From Filimonas zeae (lineage in GTDB: Bacteria; Bacteroidota; Bacteroidia; Chitinophagales; Chitinophagaceae), in assembly GCF_014641615.1 (NCBI RefSeq), contig NZ_BMIB01000003.1, positions 1,240,001 through 1,304,000 of the forward strand: a stretch of DNA of 64,000 nt, in the 5' to 3' direction. This document shows, piece after piece, positions 52,169 to 61,646 of this stretch. Below the pieces are notes generated by a model that did not search any database, was not told the origin of the DNA, and saw nothing but the letters and a program-made list of their open reading frames with translations. Numbering within the stretch: the first letter of the stretch is position 1; every line of letters starts with the position of its first letter. A program made the translations under genes and the position numbers.

Positions 52169-52176
52169 TACCTTTG
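52169..52176 (+). promoter_or_regulatory. Candidate -7 box of the phosphorylase-dapF-corA run
   Basis: TACCTTTG matches TAnnTTTG and is 18 bp before the ATG at 52195; no good -33 box was found at 19 bp. Confidence 0.4.
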
Positions 52177-52194
52177 CACCTCAAAACCATTCGT

Positions 52195-53067
52195 ATGAGT
52201 TTTATTGCTGAAAGCGAACTGATTATCAATAGCCGCGGCGCTATCTACCATCTGGATGTTACCCCTGAGGAGCTGGCTCCTGTAGTGATTACTGTAGGCG
52301 ACCCTGACCGGGTGGCACAGGTGAGTAAACATTTTGACCGGGTAGAGGTAAAACGCCAGCACCGCGAGTTTATAACCCATACGGGCTATGTAGGTAATAA
52401 GCGTATTTCAGTAGTATCTACCGGTATTGGCCCGGATAATATTGATATAGTGGTAAACGAACTGGATGCACTGGCCAATATTGATTTCAGCACCCGCACT
52501 ATTAAACCGGAACTCACTTCTCTGCAGATTTTCCGTATAGGCACCAGCGGTTCGCTGCAGGCGTCTATTCCGGTTGACAGCTTTGTGGCAGGTACCCACG
52601 GCATAGGTATTGACAACTTACTGCATTACTACCGCCACGAGAACAATGATGAGGAAAAGCTGATATTAAGAGAATTTAACGCGCATACACAGCTGGAAGG
52701 CCGTTTATCGCCTTATATTGCCAGCGCGGCCACTTCTCTGTTAAAGCAGTTTGTAACAGGTTACCACAATGGTATTACGGTTACCTGCCCAGGGTTTTAT
52801 GGTCCGCAGGGGCGTATTCTGCGTTTGGGGCTGGCCAATCCGGAGCTGATTAACCGCTTAACAGAGTTTGAATACGGTAACCACCGAATCAGTAACTTTG
52901 AAATGGAAACAAGCGCTATTTATGGTTTAGGTAAATTACTGGGCCATCAATGCCTTAGCTTAAACGTAATTGTAGCCAACCGCGTTACCAAACAGTTTAC
53001 CAAAGACGGAGCTGCCGCTGTGGAAAGCATCATTACCAAAACACTGGGTATTATAGCGCATTCATAA
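52195..53067 (+). CDS. Nucleoside phosphorylase (uridine phosphorylase-like)
   Basis: 290 aa from the ATG at 52195; 11 upstream codons are dropped. The NP-I fold motifs are VITVGDPDRVAQVSKHFD, VSTGIGPDNIDIVVNELDAL, IFRIGTSGSLQASIPVDSFV and NFEMETSAIYGLGKLLG (the MET base/ribose-binding motif). It cleaves a nucleoside with phosphate for salvage; uridine is the most likely base but this is not certain. It is first in a tight run: dapF follows after 21 bp, then CorA and Nudix. Confidence 0.92.
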   Translation: MSFIAESELIINSRGAIYHLDVTPEELAPVVITVGDPDRVAQVSKHFDRVEVKRQHREFITHTGYVGNKRISVVSTGIGPDNIDIVVNELDALANIDFSTRTIKPELTSLQIFRIGTSGSLQASIPVDSFVAGTHGIGIDNLLHYYRHENNDEEKLILREFNAHTQLEGRLSPYIASAATSLLKQFVTGYHNGITVTCPGFYGPQGRILRLGLANPELINRLTEFEYGNHRISNFEMETSAIYGLGKLLGHQCLSLNVIVANRVTKQFTKDGAAAVESIITKTLGIIAHS

Positions 53068-53088
53068 CCGAACAGGAAATTTTACAGG

Positions 53089-53871
53089 ATGGAACTGACA
53101 TTTTACAAGTACCAGGGTACGGGCAACGACTTTGTAATTATAGATAACCGCAACAACGAAATTACACTTACTACGGAGCAGGTGCACAAACTGTGCGACC
53201 GTCGTTTTGGTATTGGTGCAGACGGGCTGATGCTGTTAAGCACCAAAGAAGGGTACGATTTTGAAATGGTGTATTATAACTCCGATGGCCGCGAAAGCAG
53301 CATGTGCGGTAATGGTGGCCGTTGCCTGGTAAAGTTTGCCAGCCATATGGGCATTAACAAAAGCACGTATCATTTTATTGCCACCGATGGCCCGCACGAT
53401 GCGGTAATTAAAGATAACCAGTGGGTACATCTGAAAATGAAAGATGTAAACGGCATGCAGCATAGCTTTTCCAGCTATGTACTCAACACCGGCTCACCCC
53501 ACTACGTAAAGCCTGTTGGCGGTAACGATCTGGAAGAAATGGATGTACGCGAAGAAGGTAAAAGCATCCGCTACAGCGATCGTTTTGCCAAAGAGGGTAT
53601 CAACGTAAACTTTGTGGAAGAACTGCCTAAAGGCATATTTGTACGCACTTACGAGCGCGGTGTGGAAGATGAAACCCTTAGCTGCGGCACGGGTGTTACG
53701 GCTTCTGCACTGGTATTTGCCCATAACGATAACGGTTTTAACCGTGTAGAGGTAAAAACCCTGGGTGGCCACCTGGCGGTGGAGTTTACCAAAACCGGAG
53801 AAGAGAAATTTGAAGATATATGGCTGTGTGGCCCGGCAGAGTTTGTTTTTAAAGGAACTATTCATATTTAA
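53089..53871 (+). CDS. dapF: Diaminopimelate epimerase
   Basis: 260 aa with the two catalytic cysteines in the expected places: Cys73 in MCGNGGR and Cys199 in LSCGTGVTA. The N-terminus FYKYQGTGNDFVIIDN is also diagnostic. It converts LL- to meso-diaminopimelate for peptidoglycan and lysine synthesis. The length is slightly short of the enterobacterial enzyme but normal for Bacteroidota. It lies 21 bp after the phosphorylase stop and 29 bp before corA. Confidence 0.97.
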   Translation: MELTFYKYQGTGNDFVIIDNRNNEITLTTEQVHKLCDRRFGIGADGLMLLSTKEGYDFEMVYYNSDGRESSMCGNGGRCLVKFASHMGINKSTYHFIATDGPHDAVIKDNQWVHLKMKDVNGMQHSFSSYVLNTGSPHYVKPVGGNDLEEMDVREEGKSIRYSDRFAKEGINVNFVEELPKGIFVRTYERGVEDETLSCGTGVTASALVFAHNDNGFNRVEVKTLGGHLAVEFTKTGEEKFEDIWLCGPAEFVFKGTIHI

Positions 53872-53900
53872 TCCGGTTACATTATCCCCTTACACCTTAC

Positions 53901-54839
53901 ATGATTCATTACTTTAAAAACGTAAACAGCCAGACTGTTGAAATTGATAAGCCGGAAGACGGTATCTGGGCCAATCTGGTACCACCTTTCAGAGAAGAAG
54001 AGTTTATCAACCTGGGCAACTCGCTGAACATACCTATTGAGTTTTTACGCGATTCGCTGGATATTGACGAAAAGGCCAGGTATGAAATAGAGGATAATGT
54101 AAGGTTTATTGTAATCAAGACTCCTACAGAAAACAACTCGTTTAACGATAGTGATGCCTACTATATCACCATCCCCATCTGTATTATTCTTACCCATAAC
54201 CATATTGTAACCGTTAATTCGTTTGATAACGGTGCTATTAAAAAGTTCCTGAACACTTTTCAGAAACGTCATCCCGACAAGCGGAATATGATGGTGCTGA
54301 AAATATTTGAAAAGGTGGTGCAGAACTTTATGGAGTACCTGAAGGAGATTAACCAGCGCCGTAACCAATACGAGCAGAAGCTGTACCTCAGCAACCGGAA
54401 CGAGGAGCTGCTGTACCTGATGCGTGTGCAGAAAAGCCTGGTATACTTTGTTACCGCCCTGCGCAGCAACGAGCTGCTGATGATGAAAATGGAAAGAACC
54501 AATTTTCTGGGCCTGAACGAGGAAGAGCGGGAGTTTTTACAGGATCTGATTGTAGATACCAGTCAGGCATTGGAAATGGCCAATACCTACACCAACATCC
54601 TCAGCAGTACCCTGGATGCCTTTGCAAGCATTATCAGTAATAATCTGAACAATGTAATGAAAAGGTTAACCAGCATTACCATTATATTGTCGTTACCTGC
54701 ACTGGTAACCAGTATTTATGGTATGAACGTGGATATCCCCTACCAGCACTCACCCCATGCCTTTTACACCCCGGTAATTATTTCCATTGCCTTATCGGTA
54801 GTTATCAGCTGGTATTTTCTGAAGAAAAAATGGTTTTAA
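53901..54839 (+). CDS. corA: CorA-family magnesium/divalent cation transporter
   Basis: 312 aa with a long cytosolic helical domain and two C-terminal membrane helices. The GMN signature (YGMNVDIPY) is at residues 274-276 between the helices, and SLPALVTSIYGMN precedes it as in CorA. It transports Mg2+ (or Co2+/Ni2+) as a homopentamer in the inner membrane. The stop is 3 bp before the Nudix start. Confidence 0.95.
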   Translation: MIHYFKNVNSQTVEIDKPEDGIWANLVPPFREEEFINLGNSLNIPIEFLRDSLDIDEKARYEIEDNVRFIVIKTPTENNSFNDSDAYYITIPICIILTHNHIVTVNSFDNGAIKKFLNTFQKRHPDKRNMMVLKIFEKVVQNFMEYLKEINQRRNQYEQKLYLSNRNEELLYLMRVQKSLVYFVTALRSNELLMMKMERTNFLGLNEEEREFLQDLIVDTSQALEMANTYTNILSSTLDAFASIISNNLNNVMKRLTSITIILSLPALVTSIYGMNVDIPYQHSPHAFYTPVIISIALSVVISWYFLKKKWF

Positions 54840-54842
54840 CGC

Positions 54843-55304
54843 ATGAAGTTTAATATACGCGTATACGGTATACTTACAGATGACAACCACCGTATTCTGC
54901 TGGCCGATGAGTTTATCAGAGGCGCATATATTACCAAGTTTCCCGGCGGCGGGCTGGAGTTTGGAGAAGGCACGCGGGATTGCCTGAAGCGGGAGTTTAT
55001 GGAGGAAACGGGGCTGAATGTAACCGTAGGCGATCATATTTACACTACCGACTTTTACCAGATTTCGGCGTTTAATAATACCGACCAGATCATCTGCATT
55101 TACTACTTTGTAAAAAGCAACGATCCCATTCATCTGACTACACATACCACTCCGTTTAACTTTACACCGGAGCAGGTGGCAGATAAAACCAAAGCGTATG
55201 AAATATTCCGCTGGGTAAACTGGCAGGATATTACCAGCGATACGGTTACCCTGCCTATAGATAAGATAGTGGCAGATATGCTGAGGCAACTGCCACCCCG
55301 TTAA
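54843..55304 (+). CDS. Nudix hydrolase
   Basis: 153 aa. The full Nudix box is present: GGGLEFGEGTRDCLKREFMEETGL (G-x5-E-x7-REUxEExGU), in the first half of the protein. The substrate, a nucleoside diphosphate linked to another moiety, is unknown. It is coupled to corA (3-bp gap) and convergent with the queuosine-precursor transporter gene (6 bp apart). Confidence 0.92.
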   Translation: MKFNIRVYGILTDDNHRILLADEFIRGAYITKFPGGGLEFGEGTRDCLKREFMEETGLNVTVGDHIYTTDFYQISAFNNTDQIICIYYFVKSNDPIHLTTHTTPFNFTPEQVADKTKAYEIFRWVNWQDITSDTVTLPIDKIVADMLRQLPPR

Positions 55305-55309
55305 CATCA

Positions 55310-56116
55310 TTACCCTGCCGTGGGTATATTGGTAAATTCCTCTTCCTTACCCATGGCAGCAAGTTTCATTTGTTTTGCCTTGTCTTTACCCAGGTACTTC
55401 TCAATCTGCTTCTCTGCTATATATATTAGTGGTGTAAGCAGTATAGCTACCGCAAACTTATAGGTGTAGTTCATCATACCAATAGCAAGCACCCTGCCCC
55501 AGCTCCAGTTACTACCTATTTTAAAGGCAATAATCAATACAATATAGCTATCTATCAGCTGCGATACCAGGGTGGAACCGGTAGCCCGCAGCCAGATATG
55601 TTTTTCGCCGGTCATGCGCTTAATGCGGTGAAAAACCAGTACATCTACTATCTGACTTACCAGAAAAGCTACCAGGCTGGCTATGATAATCCAGTTGCTT
55701 TGTCCGAATATGCCATCAAACGCCGTTTGCATGTTGGGCAGGCCCTTATCTGCACCAGAGCCCAGCCACCAGTTGTCCGGCGCTATCCATATAGCCAGGT
55801 AAAACATAATAAAAGCGTAGGCAATCAACGCCACGGCCGTATAGCTGATGCGTTTTACCGCTTTGGGGCCATAAAACTCGTTTACAATATCCGTCATAAT
55901 AAACTCCAGCGGCCACAACAGTACGCCACAGGTTAAGGTAAACGATAAGCCCTCCTGCCCAAACAGCGTAAAGTTGGCGGGTGCAATGCCAATTACCTTT
56001 TCCAGCGAAAACAGCTTTCCTCCTATACATTCGGCAATCAGGGCGTTGGCCACAAAAAATGCGGTAAAACCCAGAAACAGTTTGGTAGGCTTGTCCTTTA
56101 ATATATGATGAATCAT
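55310..56116 (-). CDS. Queuosine precursor transporter (YhhQ/VUT family)
   Basis: 268 aa from the ATG at 56116; the frame upstream overlaps the next gene and is not family sequence. About six helices with the family features LFLGFTAFFVANALIAECIGGKLF, ANFTLFGQEGLSFTLTCGVLLWPLEFIMTDIVNEFYG and SLVAFLVSQIVDVLVFHRIKR. These proteins import queuine or preQ0/preQ1 for tRNA modification. The start overlaps the stop of the upstream small membrane protein gene by 4 bp. Confidence 0.92.
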   Translation of the reverse strand: MIHHILKDKPTKLFLGFTAFFVANALIAECIGGKLFSLEKVIGIAPANFTLFGQEGLSFTLTCGVLLWPLEFIMTDIVNEFYGPKAVKRISYTAVALIAYAFIMFYLAIWIAPDNWWLGSGADKGLPNMQTAFDGIFGQSNWIIIASLVAFLVSQIVDVLVFHRIKRMTGEKHIWLRATGSTLVSQLIDSYIVLIIAFKIGSNWSWGRVLAIGMMNYTYKFAVAILLTPLIYIAEKQIEKYLGKDKAKQMKLAAMGKEEEFTNIPTAG

Positions 56117-56394
56117 TTCAGGAATATAAATAGTGACTGTAATACAAATAACACAATGTGCAGCAGCACCACCGGTTTGGTTACCGGCAGGGGCTTTTTC
56201 CGCAGGGCCAGCGCAAACAGCCATACGCACACCGCCATGTTTACCAGTGGCGCCAGTATCCACCCCATAATAATAAGAAAGCCTTCCAGGTCTTTTTTAC
56301 CGGAAGTAAAAGGGTATATCCGCAAAACCAGGCAAATAAGAAAGAATACGCCGCAAAGCAGCGCTACCCGGGATAAAAAAGTTAAAATACGCAT
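56113..56394 (-). CDS. Small three-helix membrane protein
   Basis: 93 aa from the ATG at 56394; a TTG further upstream is less likely. Three hydrophobic helices (VALLCGVFFLICLVLRIY, LEGFLIIMGWILAPLVNMAVCVWLFALAL, VVLLHIVLFVLQSLFIFL). No recognised family. Its stop overlaps the transporter start by 4 bp (ATGA), so translation is coupled and the two may work together. Confidence 0.75.
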   Translation of the reverse strand: MRILTFLSRVALLCGVFFLICLVLRIYPFTSGKKDLEGFLIIMGWILAPLVNMAVCVWLFALALRKKPLPVTKPVVLLHIVLFVLQSLFIFLK

Positions 56395-56438
56395 AGCCAG
56401 GGCGTCCAAATTAGCAATTATTTCGATACACGGTCATT

Positions 56439-56469
56439 TTTGATAATCGACTATTTTCCTGTAGGTTTG
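56439..56469 (+). promoter_or_regulatory. Promoter of the surface glycan operon
   Basis: TTTG (56439-56442), a 19-bp spacer and TAGGTTTG (56462-56469), an exact match to the Bacteroidota promoter, 21 bp before the YfhO-type gene ATG. Confidence 0.88.
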
Positions 56470-56490
56470 CCCATCTCATAAAAAAGCAAT

Positions 56491-59115
56491 ATGAAGCATT
56501 TTTCCTGGAAAAGTATTTACCCTCACCTGTTAGCCATTGGCATATTTCTGCTCATTACCATTATATATTGTAAACCTGCACTGGAAAGCGGTGTAACACT
56601 GGTACAGTCAGATATTACTTCGGTAAACGGGATGGCTCATCAGCTGAACGAACATAAAAAAGCTACGGGCGAAAGTCCGCTGTGGGCTACCAATATGTTC
56701 AGCGGTATGCCTGCTTTCCAGATTGTATATCCCCTGCCTTTTAACCCTGTATCTTATATAGGTGTTGTATTACAGCTGGGCTTACCCAAGCCTTTTAACT
56801 TCTTTTTCCTGGCTTGTATTTGCTTTTATATACTGTGCATGTGCATTCGCCTGCGCCCCATTGTTGGCATTATTGCCGCGCTTGCATTTGCCTATTGCAC
56901 CTACAATCCTATTATTATAGGTGCCGGGCACGATACCAAAATGCTGGCTATGGCTTATATGCCTGCCCTACTGGGTTCGGTAATACTGATTTATAATAAA
57001 AAATATATCAGCGGCTTTATACTCACCGCCGTATTCACCTGCCTGGAACTGATGCAGAACCACCAGCAGATCAGTTATTATATAGTGATAGTGATTGGTA
57101 TTATGACCGTGAGCTATATGGTACAGTGGATTAAAGCGAAAGAGTTTAAACCGATGGTAATTGCTGTAGCACTGGCGCTGGTAGCCGGTATTATTGGTGT
57201 ACTGGGCAACAGCACCAACCTGTTTACTGTGGCAGATTTTGCCAAAGAAAGCAAACGCGGTGGTGTACTGGATATGTCAGCTAAAAACGGTAAAGCCGCC
57301 AAAACCGAAGGCCTTACCGAAGAGTATGCTTTTCAGTGGAGCTACGGCCGCATGGAAACCTTTAGTCTGATGTTTCCGGGCGTACAGGGCTATGGGCTGC
57401 ATTACGCACAGCGTGATGGAGATCAGTACCTGTTCCCCAAACTGGATGAGAACTCTAAAACCGCCAGATATTTTCAGGAAAAGCTGAATGTGGGAGAAGA
57501 TCAGGCAGCCAATATTGCCACTCAGGTAAGTCAGAGTCTGTACTGGGGTCCGCAGCCATTTACCAACGGTCCCGTATATCTGGGTGCCGTGGTATGTTTT
57601 CTATTTATACTGAGCCTGTTTATTGTTGATAAAAAATATACTTACTGGATTGTGGCCGCTTCGCTGCTTACTATCATAATGAGCTGGGGCGCCAACTTTG
57701 CAGGCTTCAATAACTTCCTGTTCAAACACCTGCCTTTTTACAATAAGTTCCGCGTACCTACTATTATTCTGGTAGTACCGCAGCTGTTGTTTGCGCTGAG
57801 TGCTGCACTGGCATTAGAAACTATTATCACTACCCAGAACACCGCTGCTTTGTGGAAGCAACTGAAAAAAGGTTTGATTGCAACCGGTGCAGTGTTTGCT
57901 GTAGTGGTTGCTTTTTACGTTACTTCCGATTTCAGCAAAGAAAATACACAACGTACCGCTGCCTTTAACAACATCATCAAAGGCAATCCGGCAGATATGC
58001 AGAACGCCATGCGCGATCTGAACGCTAAGTTTAAGCCGGAAACCGATAACCAGCTGTACGAAAACTTTATGTTCAATACCAAAGGCGATCAGGAAATATC
58101 CAAAGGTGTGCTGCACGCCCTGCGTCAGGACAGAGCCAGCCTGCTGGGTAAAGACATTCTGGTAGCACTGGTATATGTATTACTGGCATTTGCCTTTATT
58201 TATGGTTTTGTTGAAAGAAAAATCAACGCCACCGTATTACTGGCGGGTGTAGGTATTGTGCTGATGATTGATCTGCTGGTAATGGATAGCAAGTACCTGA
58301 ACGATAAAAGCTATACCGTAAAAGAACATTATGAGGAAGAAAACTTCCCGATGTCGGCCGCAGATAAAGCTATTCTGCAGGATAAAGATCCCAACTACCG
58401 CGTGTACAATATGGTTAAGGGTGATCCGTTCCAGGATGCCAATACCTCTTACTTCCATAAGTCAATCGGTGGTTACCACCCTGCCAAGCTGGGTATTTAT
58501 GACGATCTGATTACCTACCAGTTATCCGGTAAAATGAATCTGCCGGTACTGAACATGCTCAATACCAAATACATTATTCAGCCAGGTGCCGATAACAACC
58601 CAACACCTACCCAAAACCCCGGCGCACTGGGCAATGCCTGGTTTGTAAAAGGTGTACATTGGGTAAATGGTCCCGCTGAGGAAATGACCGCACTGGACAA
58701 CTTTGATCCTAAAGACACGGCAGTACTGGACAACAAATACAAATCGCTGATAGATGGCAAGTTTACAGCCGATTCTGCTGCGGTGATACGCCAGACGAAG
58801 TTTGACAACGATGCTGTCAGTTACGAATGCAACAGTGCCGCTCCACAATTGGCGGTGTTCAGCGAAATTTATTACAAAGACTGGTACGCTTATATTGATG
58901 GCAAACAAGCCGATGTATTAAAAGCCAACTACGTGCTGCGTGCACTGGTGGTGCCAGCCGGTAAGCATACCATTGAGTTTAAGTTTGAGCCTAAAGTATA
59001 CAAGCAAACCTATGTGCTGAGTACTATTGCCGGCTGGTTAATGCTGCTGGCGTTTTTAGGCTGGCTGGGTAAAGAAATCATTGCCATTACCAAAACTGAG
59101 CAAGCAACAAAGTAG
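56491..59115 (+). CDS. YfhO-family large membrane protein
   Basis: 874 aa with about 12 membrane helices in the first 600 residues and a C-terminal soluble domain (about 610-840) followed by one last helix. The first loop holds QSDITSVNGMAHQLNEHKKATGESPLWATNMFSGMPAFQI, a conserved family pattern, and further on YNPIIIGAGHDTKMLAMAYMP. YfhO proteins are related to GT-C membrane glycosyltransferases and are linked to lipoteichoic acid modification in Firmicutes; the role in Bacteroidota is not established. It is the first gene of the glycan operon, 8 bp before a GT2 gene. Confidence 0.9.
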   Translation: MKHFSWKSIYPHLLAIGIFLLITIIYCKPALESGVTLVQSDITSVNGMAHQLNEHKKATGESPLWATNMFSGMPAFQIVYPLPFNPVSYIGVVLQLGLPKPFNFFFLACICFYILCMCIRLRPIVGIIAALAFAYCTYNPIIIGAGHDTKMLAMAYMPALLGSVILIYNKKYISGFILTAVFTCLELMQNHQQISYYIVIVIGIMTVSYMVQWIKAKEFKPMVIAVALALVAGIIGVLGNSTNLFTVADFAKESKRGGVLDMSAKNGKAAKTEGLTEEYAFQWSYGRMETFSLMFPGVQGYGLHYAQRDGDQYLFPKLDENSKTARYFQEKLNVGEDQAANIATQVSQSLYWGPQPFTNGPVYLGAVVCFLFILSLFIVDKKYTYWIVAASLLTIIMSWGANFAGFNNFLFKHLPFYNKFRVPTIILVVPQLLFALSAALALETIITTQNTAALWKQLKKGLIATGAVFAVVVAFYVTSDFSKENTQRTAAFNNIIKGNPADMQNAMRDLNAKFKPETDNQLYENFMFNTKGDQEISKGVLHALRQDRASLLGKDILVALVYVLLAFAFIYGFVERKINATVLLAGVGIVLMIDLLVMDSKYLNDKSYTVKEHYEEENFPMSAADKAILQDKDPNYRVYNMVKGDPFQDANTSYFHKSIGGYHPAKLGIYDDLITYQLSGKMNLPVLNMLNTKYIIQPGADNNPTPTQNPGALGNAWFVKGVHWVNGPAEEMTALDNFDPKDTAVLDNKYKSLIDGKFTADSAAVIRQTKFDNDAVSYECNSAAPQLAVFSEIYYKDWYAYIDGKQADVLKANYVLRALVVPAGKHTIEFKFEPKVYKQTYVLSTIAGWLMLLAFLGWLGKEIIAITKTEQATK

Positions 59116-59123
59116 GGTTTTGA

Positions 59124-60137
59124 ATGGTGGATTTATCTATTATACTGGTCAATTACAAATCGCCCCAATTATTACTGGATTGCCTGGCAACGGTGTATGC
59201 CGAAACCACCAGGCACTCCTTTGAGATTATAGTGGTGGACAATGATTCGCAGGATAACAGCCGCGAATTAACCCTGGCGGCTTACCCGCAGGTAATATGG
59301 ATACCCATGAGTTACAACTCCGGTTTTGCCCGCGCCAACAACGCAGGCATTACCGTTAGTAAGGGCCGCAATATTTTGCTGCTGAATACCGATACACTGG
59401 TGAAAAACGGCGCATTGGATAAAACGCTGGATTTATTTGAGGCCCGCCGGGAATATGTAGCCTGCGGTGTGCAGCTGCTGAATACAGACGGCACCCACCA
59501 GATATCCGGCGCCCATGTAACCAAAGGTGGCTTAAATACCGTACTGCCCCTGCCCTACCTGGGCAATTTTGTACGTTACTGGGGATATAAACTCAATGCC
59601 CGTGTGCCCAGCGTTACCAGTGTGAGCGAAGTAACCGATGTGGACTGGATTGTAGGCGCTTTTGTAATGGTACGTAAAGAAGTGCTGGCCAAAAGCGGCC
59701 TGCTGGATGAAGACTTTTTTATGTACGCAGAAGAAATTGAGTGGTGTGCCCGCCTGAAAAAGCAGGGCAGGCTGTGTTTGTTTGAAGCACCCCAGGTAGT
59801 ACACATTGGCGGTGGAACCAGCAGCAGCTTTTACAATGCCGATGAATGGAATAACGGCAAAAACCTCTGGAACCGCCGCGGAAGGCAGATCATCATATCT
59901 AACCAGCTGCGTATTTATAAAGAATTTGGCACTGCCTGGTTTTTAATACTTACGTGGTTTTATGTGGCTGACATACCTGTGTTTCTGATAGGGTTGCTGA
60001 TAGAAAAGCTGGTAAAAGGCAAAAAAGCAAAATACAGCTGGCGCAACTTTGTGGAATATACAAAAAACATTGGCGTACTGTTACGGTACTGCCCTAAAAT
60101 ACTATCTAAAAAACCTTATTTCTACAAGGTTTCCTAA
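59124..60137 (+). CDS. Glycosyltransferase family 2
   Basis: 337 aa with the GT-A start SIILVNYKSPQLLLDCLATVY, the nucleotide-binding VVDNDSQDNS, the metal motif DTD in LLLNTDTLV, and FMYAEEIEWCARLKKQG near residue 195. Hydrophobic segments near residue 270 suggest membrane association. This is the rhamnosyl/wbbL-like group that adds a sugar to a polysaccharide or lipid carrier; the donor is unknown. Confidence 0.92.
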   Translation: MVDLSIILVNYKSPQLLLDCLATVYAETTRHSFEIIVVDNDSQDNSRELTLAAYPQVIWIPMSYNSGFARANNAGITVSKGRNILLLNTDTLVKNGALDKTLDLFEARREYVACGVQLLNTDGTHQISGAHVTKGGLNTVLPLPYLGNFVRYWGYKLNARVPSVTSVSEVTDVDWIVGAFVMVRKEVLAKSGLLDEDFFMYAEEIEWCARLKKQGRLCLFEAPQVVHIGGGTSSSFYNADEWNNGKNLWNRRGRQIIISNQLRIYKEFGTAWFLILTWFYVADIPVFLIGLLIEKLVKGKKAKYSWRNFVEYTKNIGVLLRYCPKILSKKPYFYKVS

Positions 60138-60148
60138 TTCAACAGCAC

Positions 60149-61009
60149 ATGCAGTTATCTATTATCATTATTAACTATAATACTTTTCAGCTCACCTGCA
60201 ACTGCCTGCGCAGCATACAGGAAAAGCTGACGGGTATGAGCTATGAAATTGTTCTGGTAGACAACGCATCTAAAGAATGCGACCCGGCTGAGTTTACCAA
60301 ACTGTTTCCTGAAATTAAACTGGTGGCCAGCGCGCAAAACCTGGGCTTTACCGGCGGTAATAACCTGGGTATAGAACATGCCAGCGGCGAATACCTGTTA
60401 CTGCTGAACAGCGATACGGAACTGATTAACAATGCGCCAAAGATAACCTACGACTATCTGCTGGCGCACCCCGATACCGGCATGGTTACCAGTCAGCTGT
60501 TGTATCCCGATGGGCGGATGCAGTACAACTGCCGCCGGTTCAGAACCATTGGCTGGGAATTACTGGAAGTGTTTCCGCTGTACAAGCTGCTGCCGAAGGA
60601 AAAACGCGAGGCACTGATGCTGCACCACTATTTTGATCACCAGCGGGCGCTGGACGTGGATTGGGTATGGGGCGCTTACATGCTGTTTCACCGCAGTATA
60701 TTGCCTAAACTGCCCAAAGGCAAGTTAAGCGACGATTTTTTCATGTATTGTGAAGACACACTCTGGTGCTGGGAGTTTCACCAGCTGGGTTATAAAATTC
60801 ATTTTATGCCTGAAGCCAAAGTAATGCACGTACACAAGGGCAGTGTTAAAACCAAAGAGCAGTTACTTAAAGTACGCACCACTTCTATTGAAAACCACGC
60901 CACCCTGATGAAAAAGTTCTATCCCGATTTCAGATGGTACCTTTGGGCGGCTATTTATTATACCAAACAATACGGCGCACTTACCTGGTTCAGGTTAAGA
61001 AACCGCTAA
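60149..61009 (+). CDS. Glycosyltransferase family 2
   Basis: 286 aa, similar in plan to the preceding GT2: SIIIINYNTFQLTCNCLRSI, VLVDNAS, LLLNSDTELI and a C-terminal FMYCEDTLWCWEFHQLGYKIHFMPEA. It probably adds the next sugar in the same glycan. It lies 11 bp after the previous stop. Confidence 0.92.
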   Translation: MQLSIIIINYNTFQLTCNCLRSIQEKLTGMSYEIVLVDNASKECDPAEFTKLFPEIKLVASAQNLGFTGGNNLGIEHASGEYLLLLNSDTELINNAPKITYDYLLAHPDTGMVTSQLLYPDGRMQYNCRRFRTIGWELLEVFPLYKLLPKEKREALMLHHYFDHQRALDVDWVWGAYMLFHRSILPKLPKGKLSDDFFMYCEDTLWCWEFHQLGYKIHFMPEAKVMHVHKGSVKTKEQLLKVRTTSIENHATLMKKFYPDFRWYLWAAIYYTKQYGALTWFRLRNR

Positions 61010-61025
61010 TCAGCAACGCATACCC

Positions 61026-61625
61026 ATGATGATGGATATTACCCGGATACTGAATTTACAGGAGCAGGCTGTTATACAATGGCACAGCAGCCCTGTAGCC
61101 ATCAGCGAAACCGAAGCCCCTTTTACTCATATACAGGAAAACACGCAGTGGAACTTTCAGCTGTGGCATGAAGAGGATATTGCGCGTATTAAAGATATTG
61201 AGGCAAACAGAATTGTACTGGCCAAAAGAAACATTGATCAGTACAACCAGGCACGTAACAATGCTATGGAGAAAATTGATGAATGGATTTTGTCCTGGCT
61301 GCATGCACAGCAGATTACACCAGGCGCAGCCCTGCATTCAGAAACGCCCGGTATGATGATAGATCGTTTGTCAATCATGACGCTAAAGCGCTATCATATG
61401 GCAGAAGAAACTGAACGTACAGATGCTGCGGAGGAACATAAAGACAAATGCCGGCAGAAGGTAGCCGTACTGAATGAGCAGATTGCCGATTTAAGCAACT
61501 GCCTGGCAGAGGTACTGGGTAAGCTGGAAAAGGGCCAGCTACGGTTTAAAGTATACCGCCAGCTGAAAATGTACAACGATCCTACCCTTAATCCGCAATT
61601 ATATAACAGAAAGAATTCGCAATAA
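61026..61625 (+). CDS. DUF4254 domain protein
   Basis: 199 aa, helical. Recognised by the pattern EANRIVLAKRNIDQYNQARNNAMEKIDEWI and ETPGMMIDRLSIMTLKRYHMAEE, which I recall from DUF4254 proteins found inside Bacteroidota glycosyltransferase operons. No catalytic residues are evident; function unknown. It sits between GT2 and GT9-like genes with 16- and 21-bp gaps. Confidence 0.82.
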   Translation: MMMDITRILNLQEQAVIQWHSSPVAISETEAPFTHIQENTQWNFQLWHEEDIARIKDIEANRIVLAKRNIDQYNQARNNAMEKIDEWILSWLHAQQITPGAALHSETPGMMIDRLSIMTLKRYHMAEETERTDAAEEHKDKCRQKVAVLNEQIADLSNCLAEVLGKLEKGQLRFKVYRQLKMYNDPTLNPQLYNRKNSQ

Positions 61626-61646
61626 GGCCCGTAATACCACCTTCAG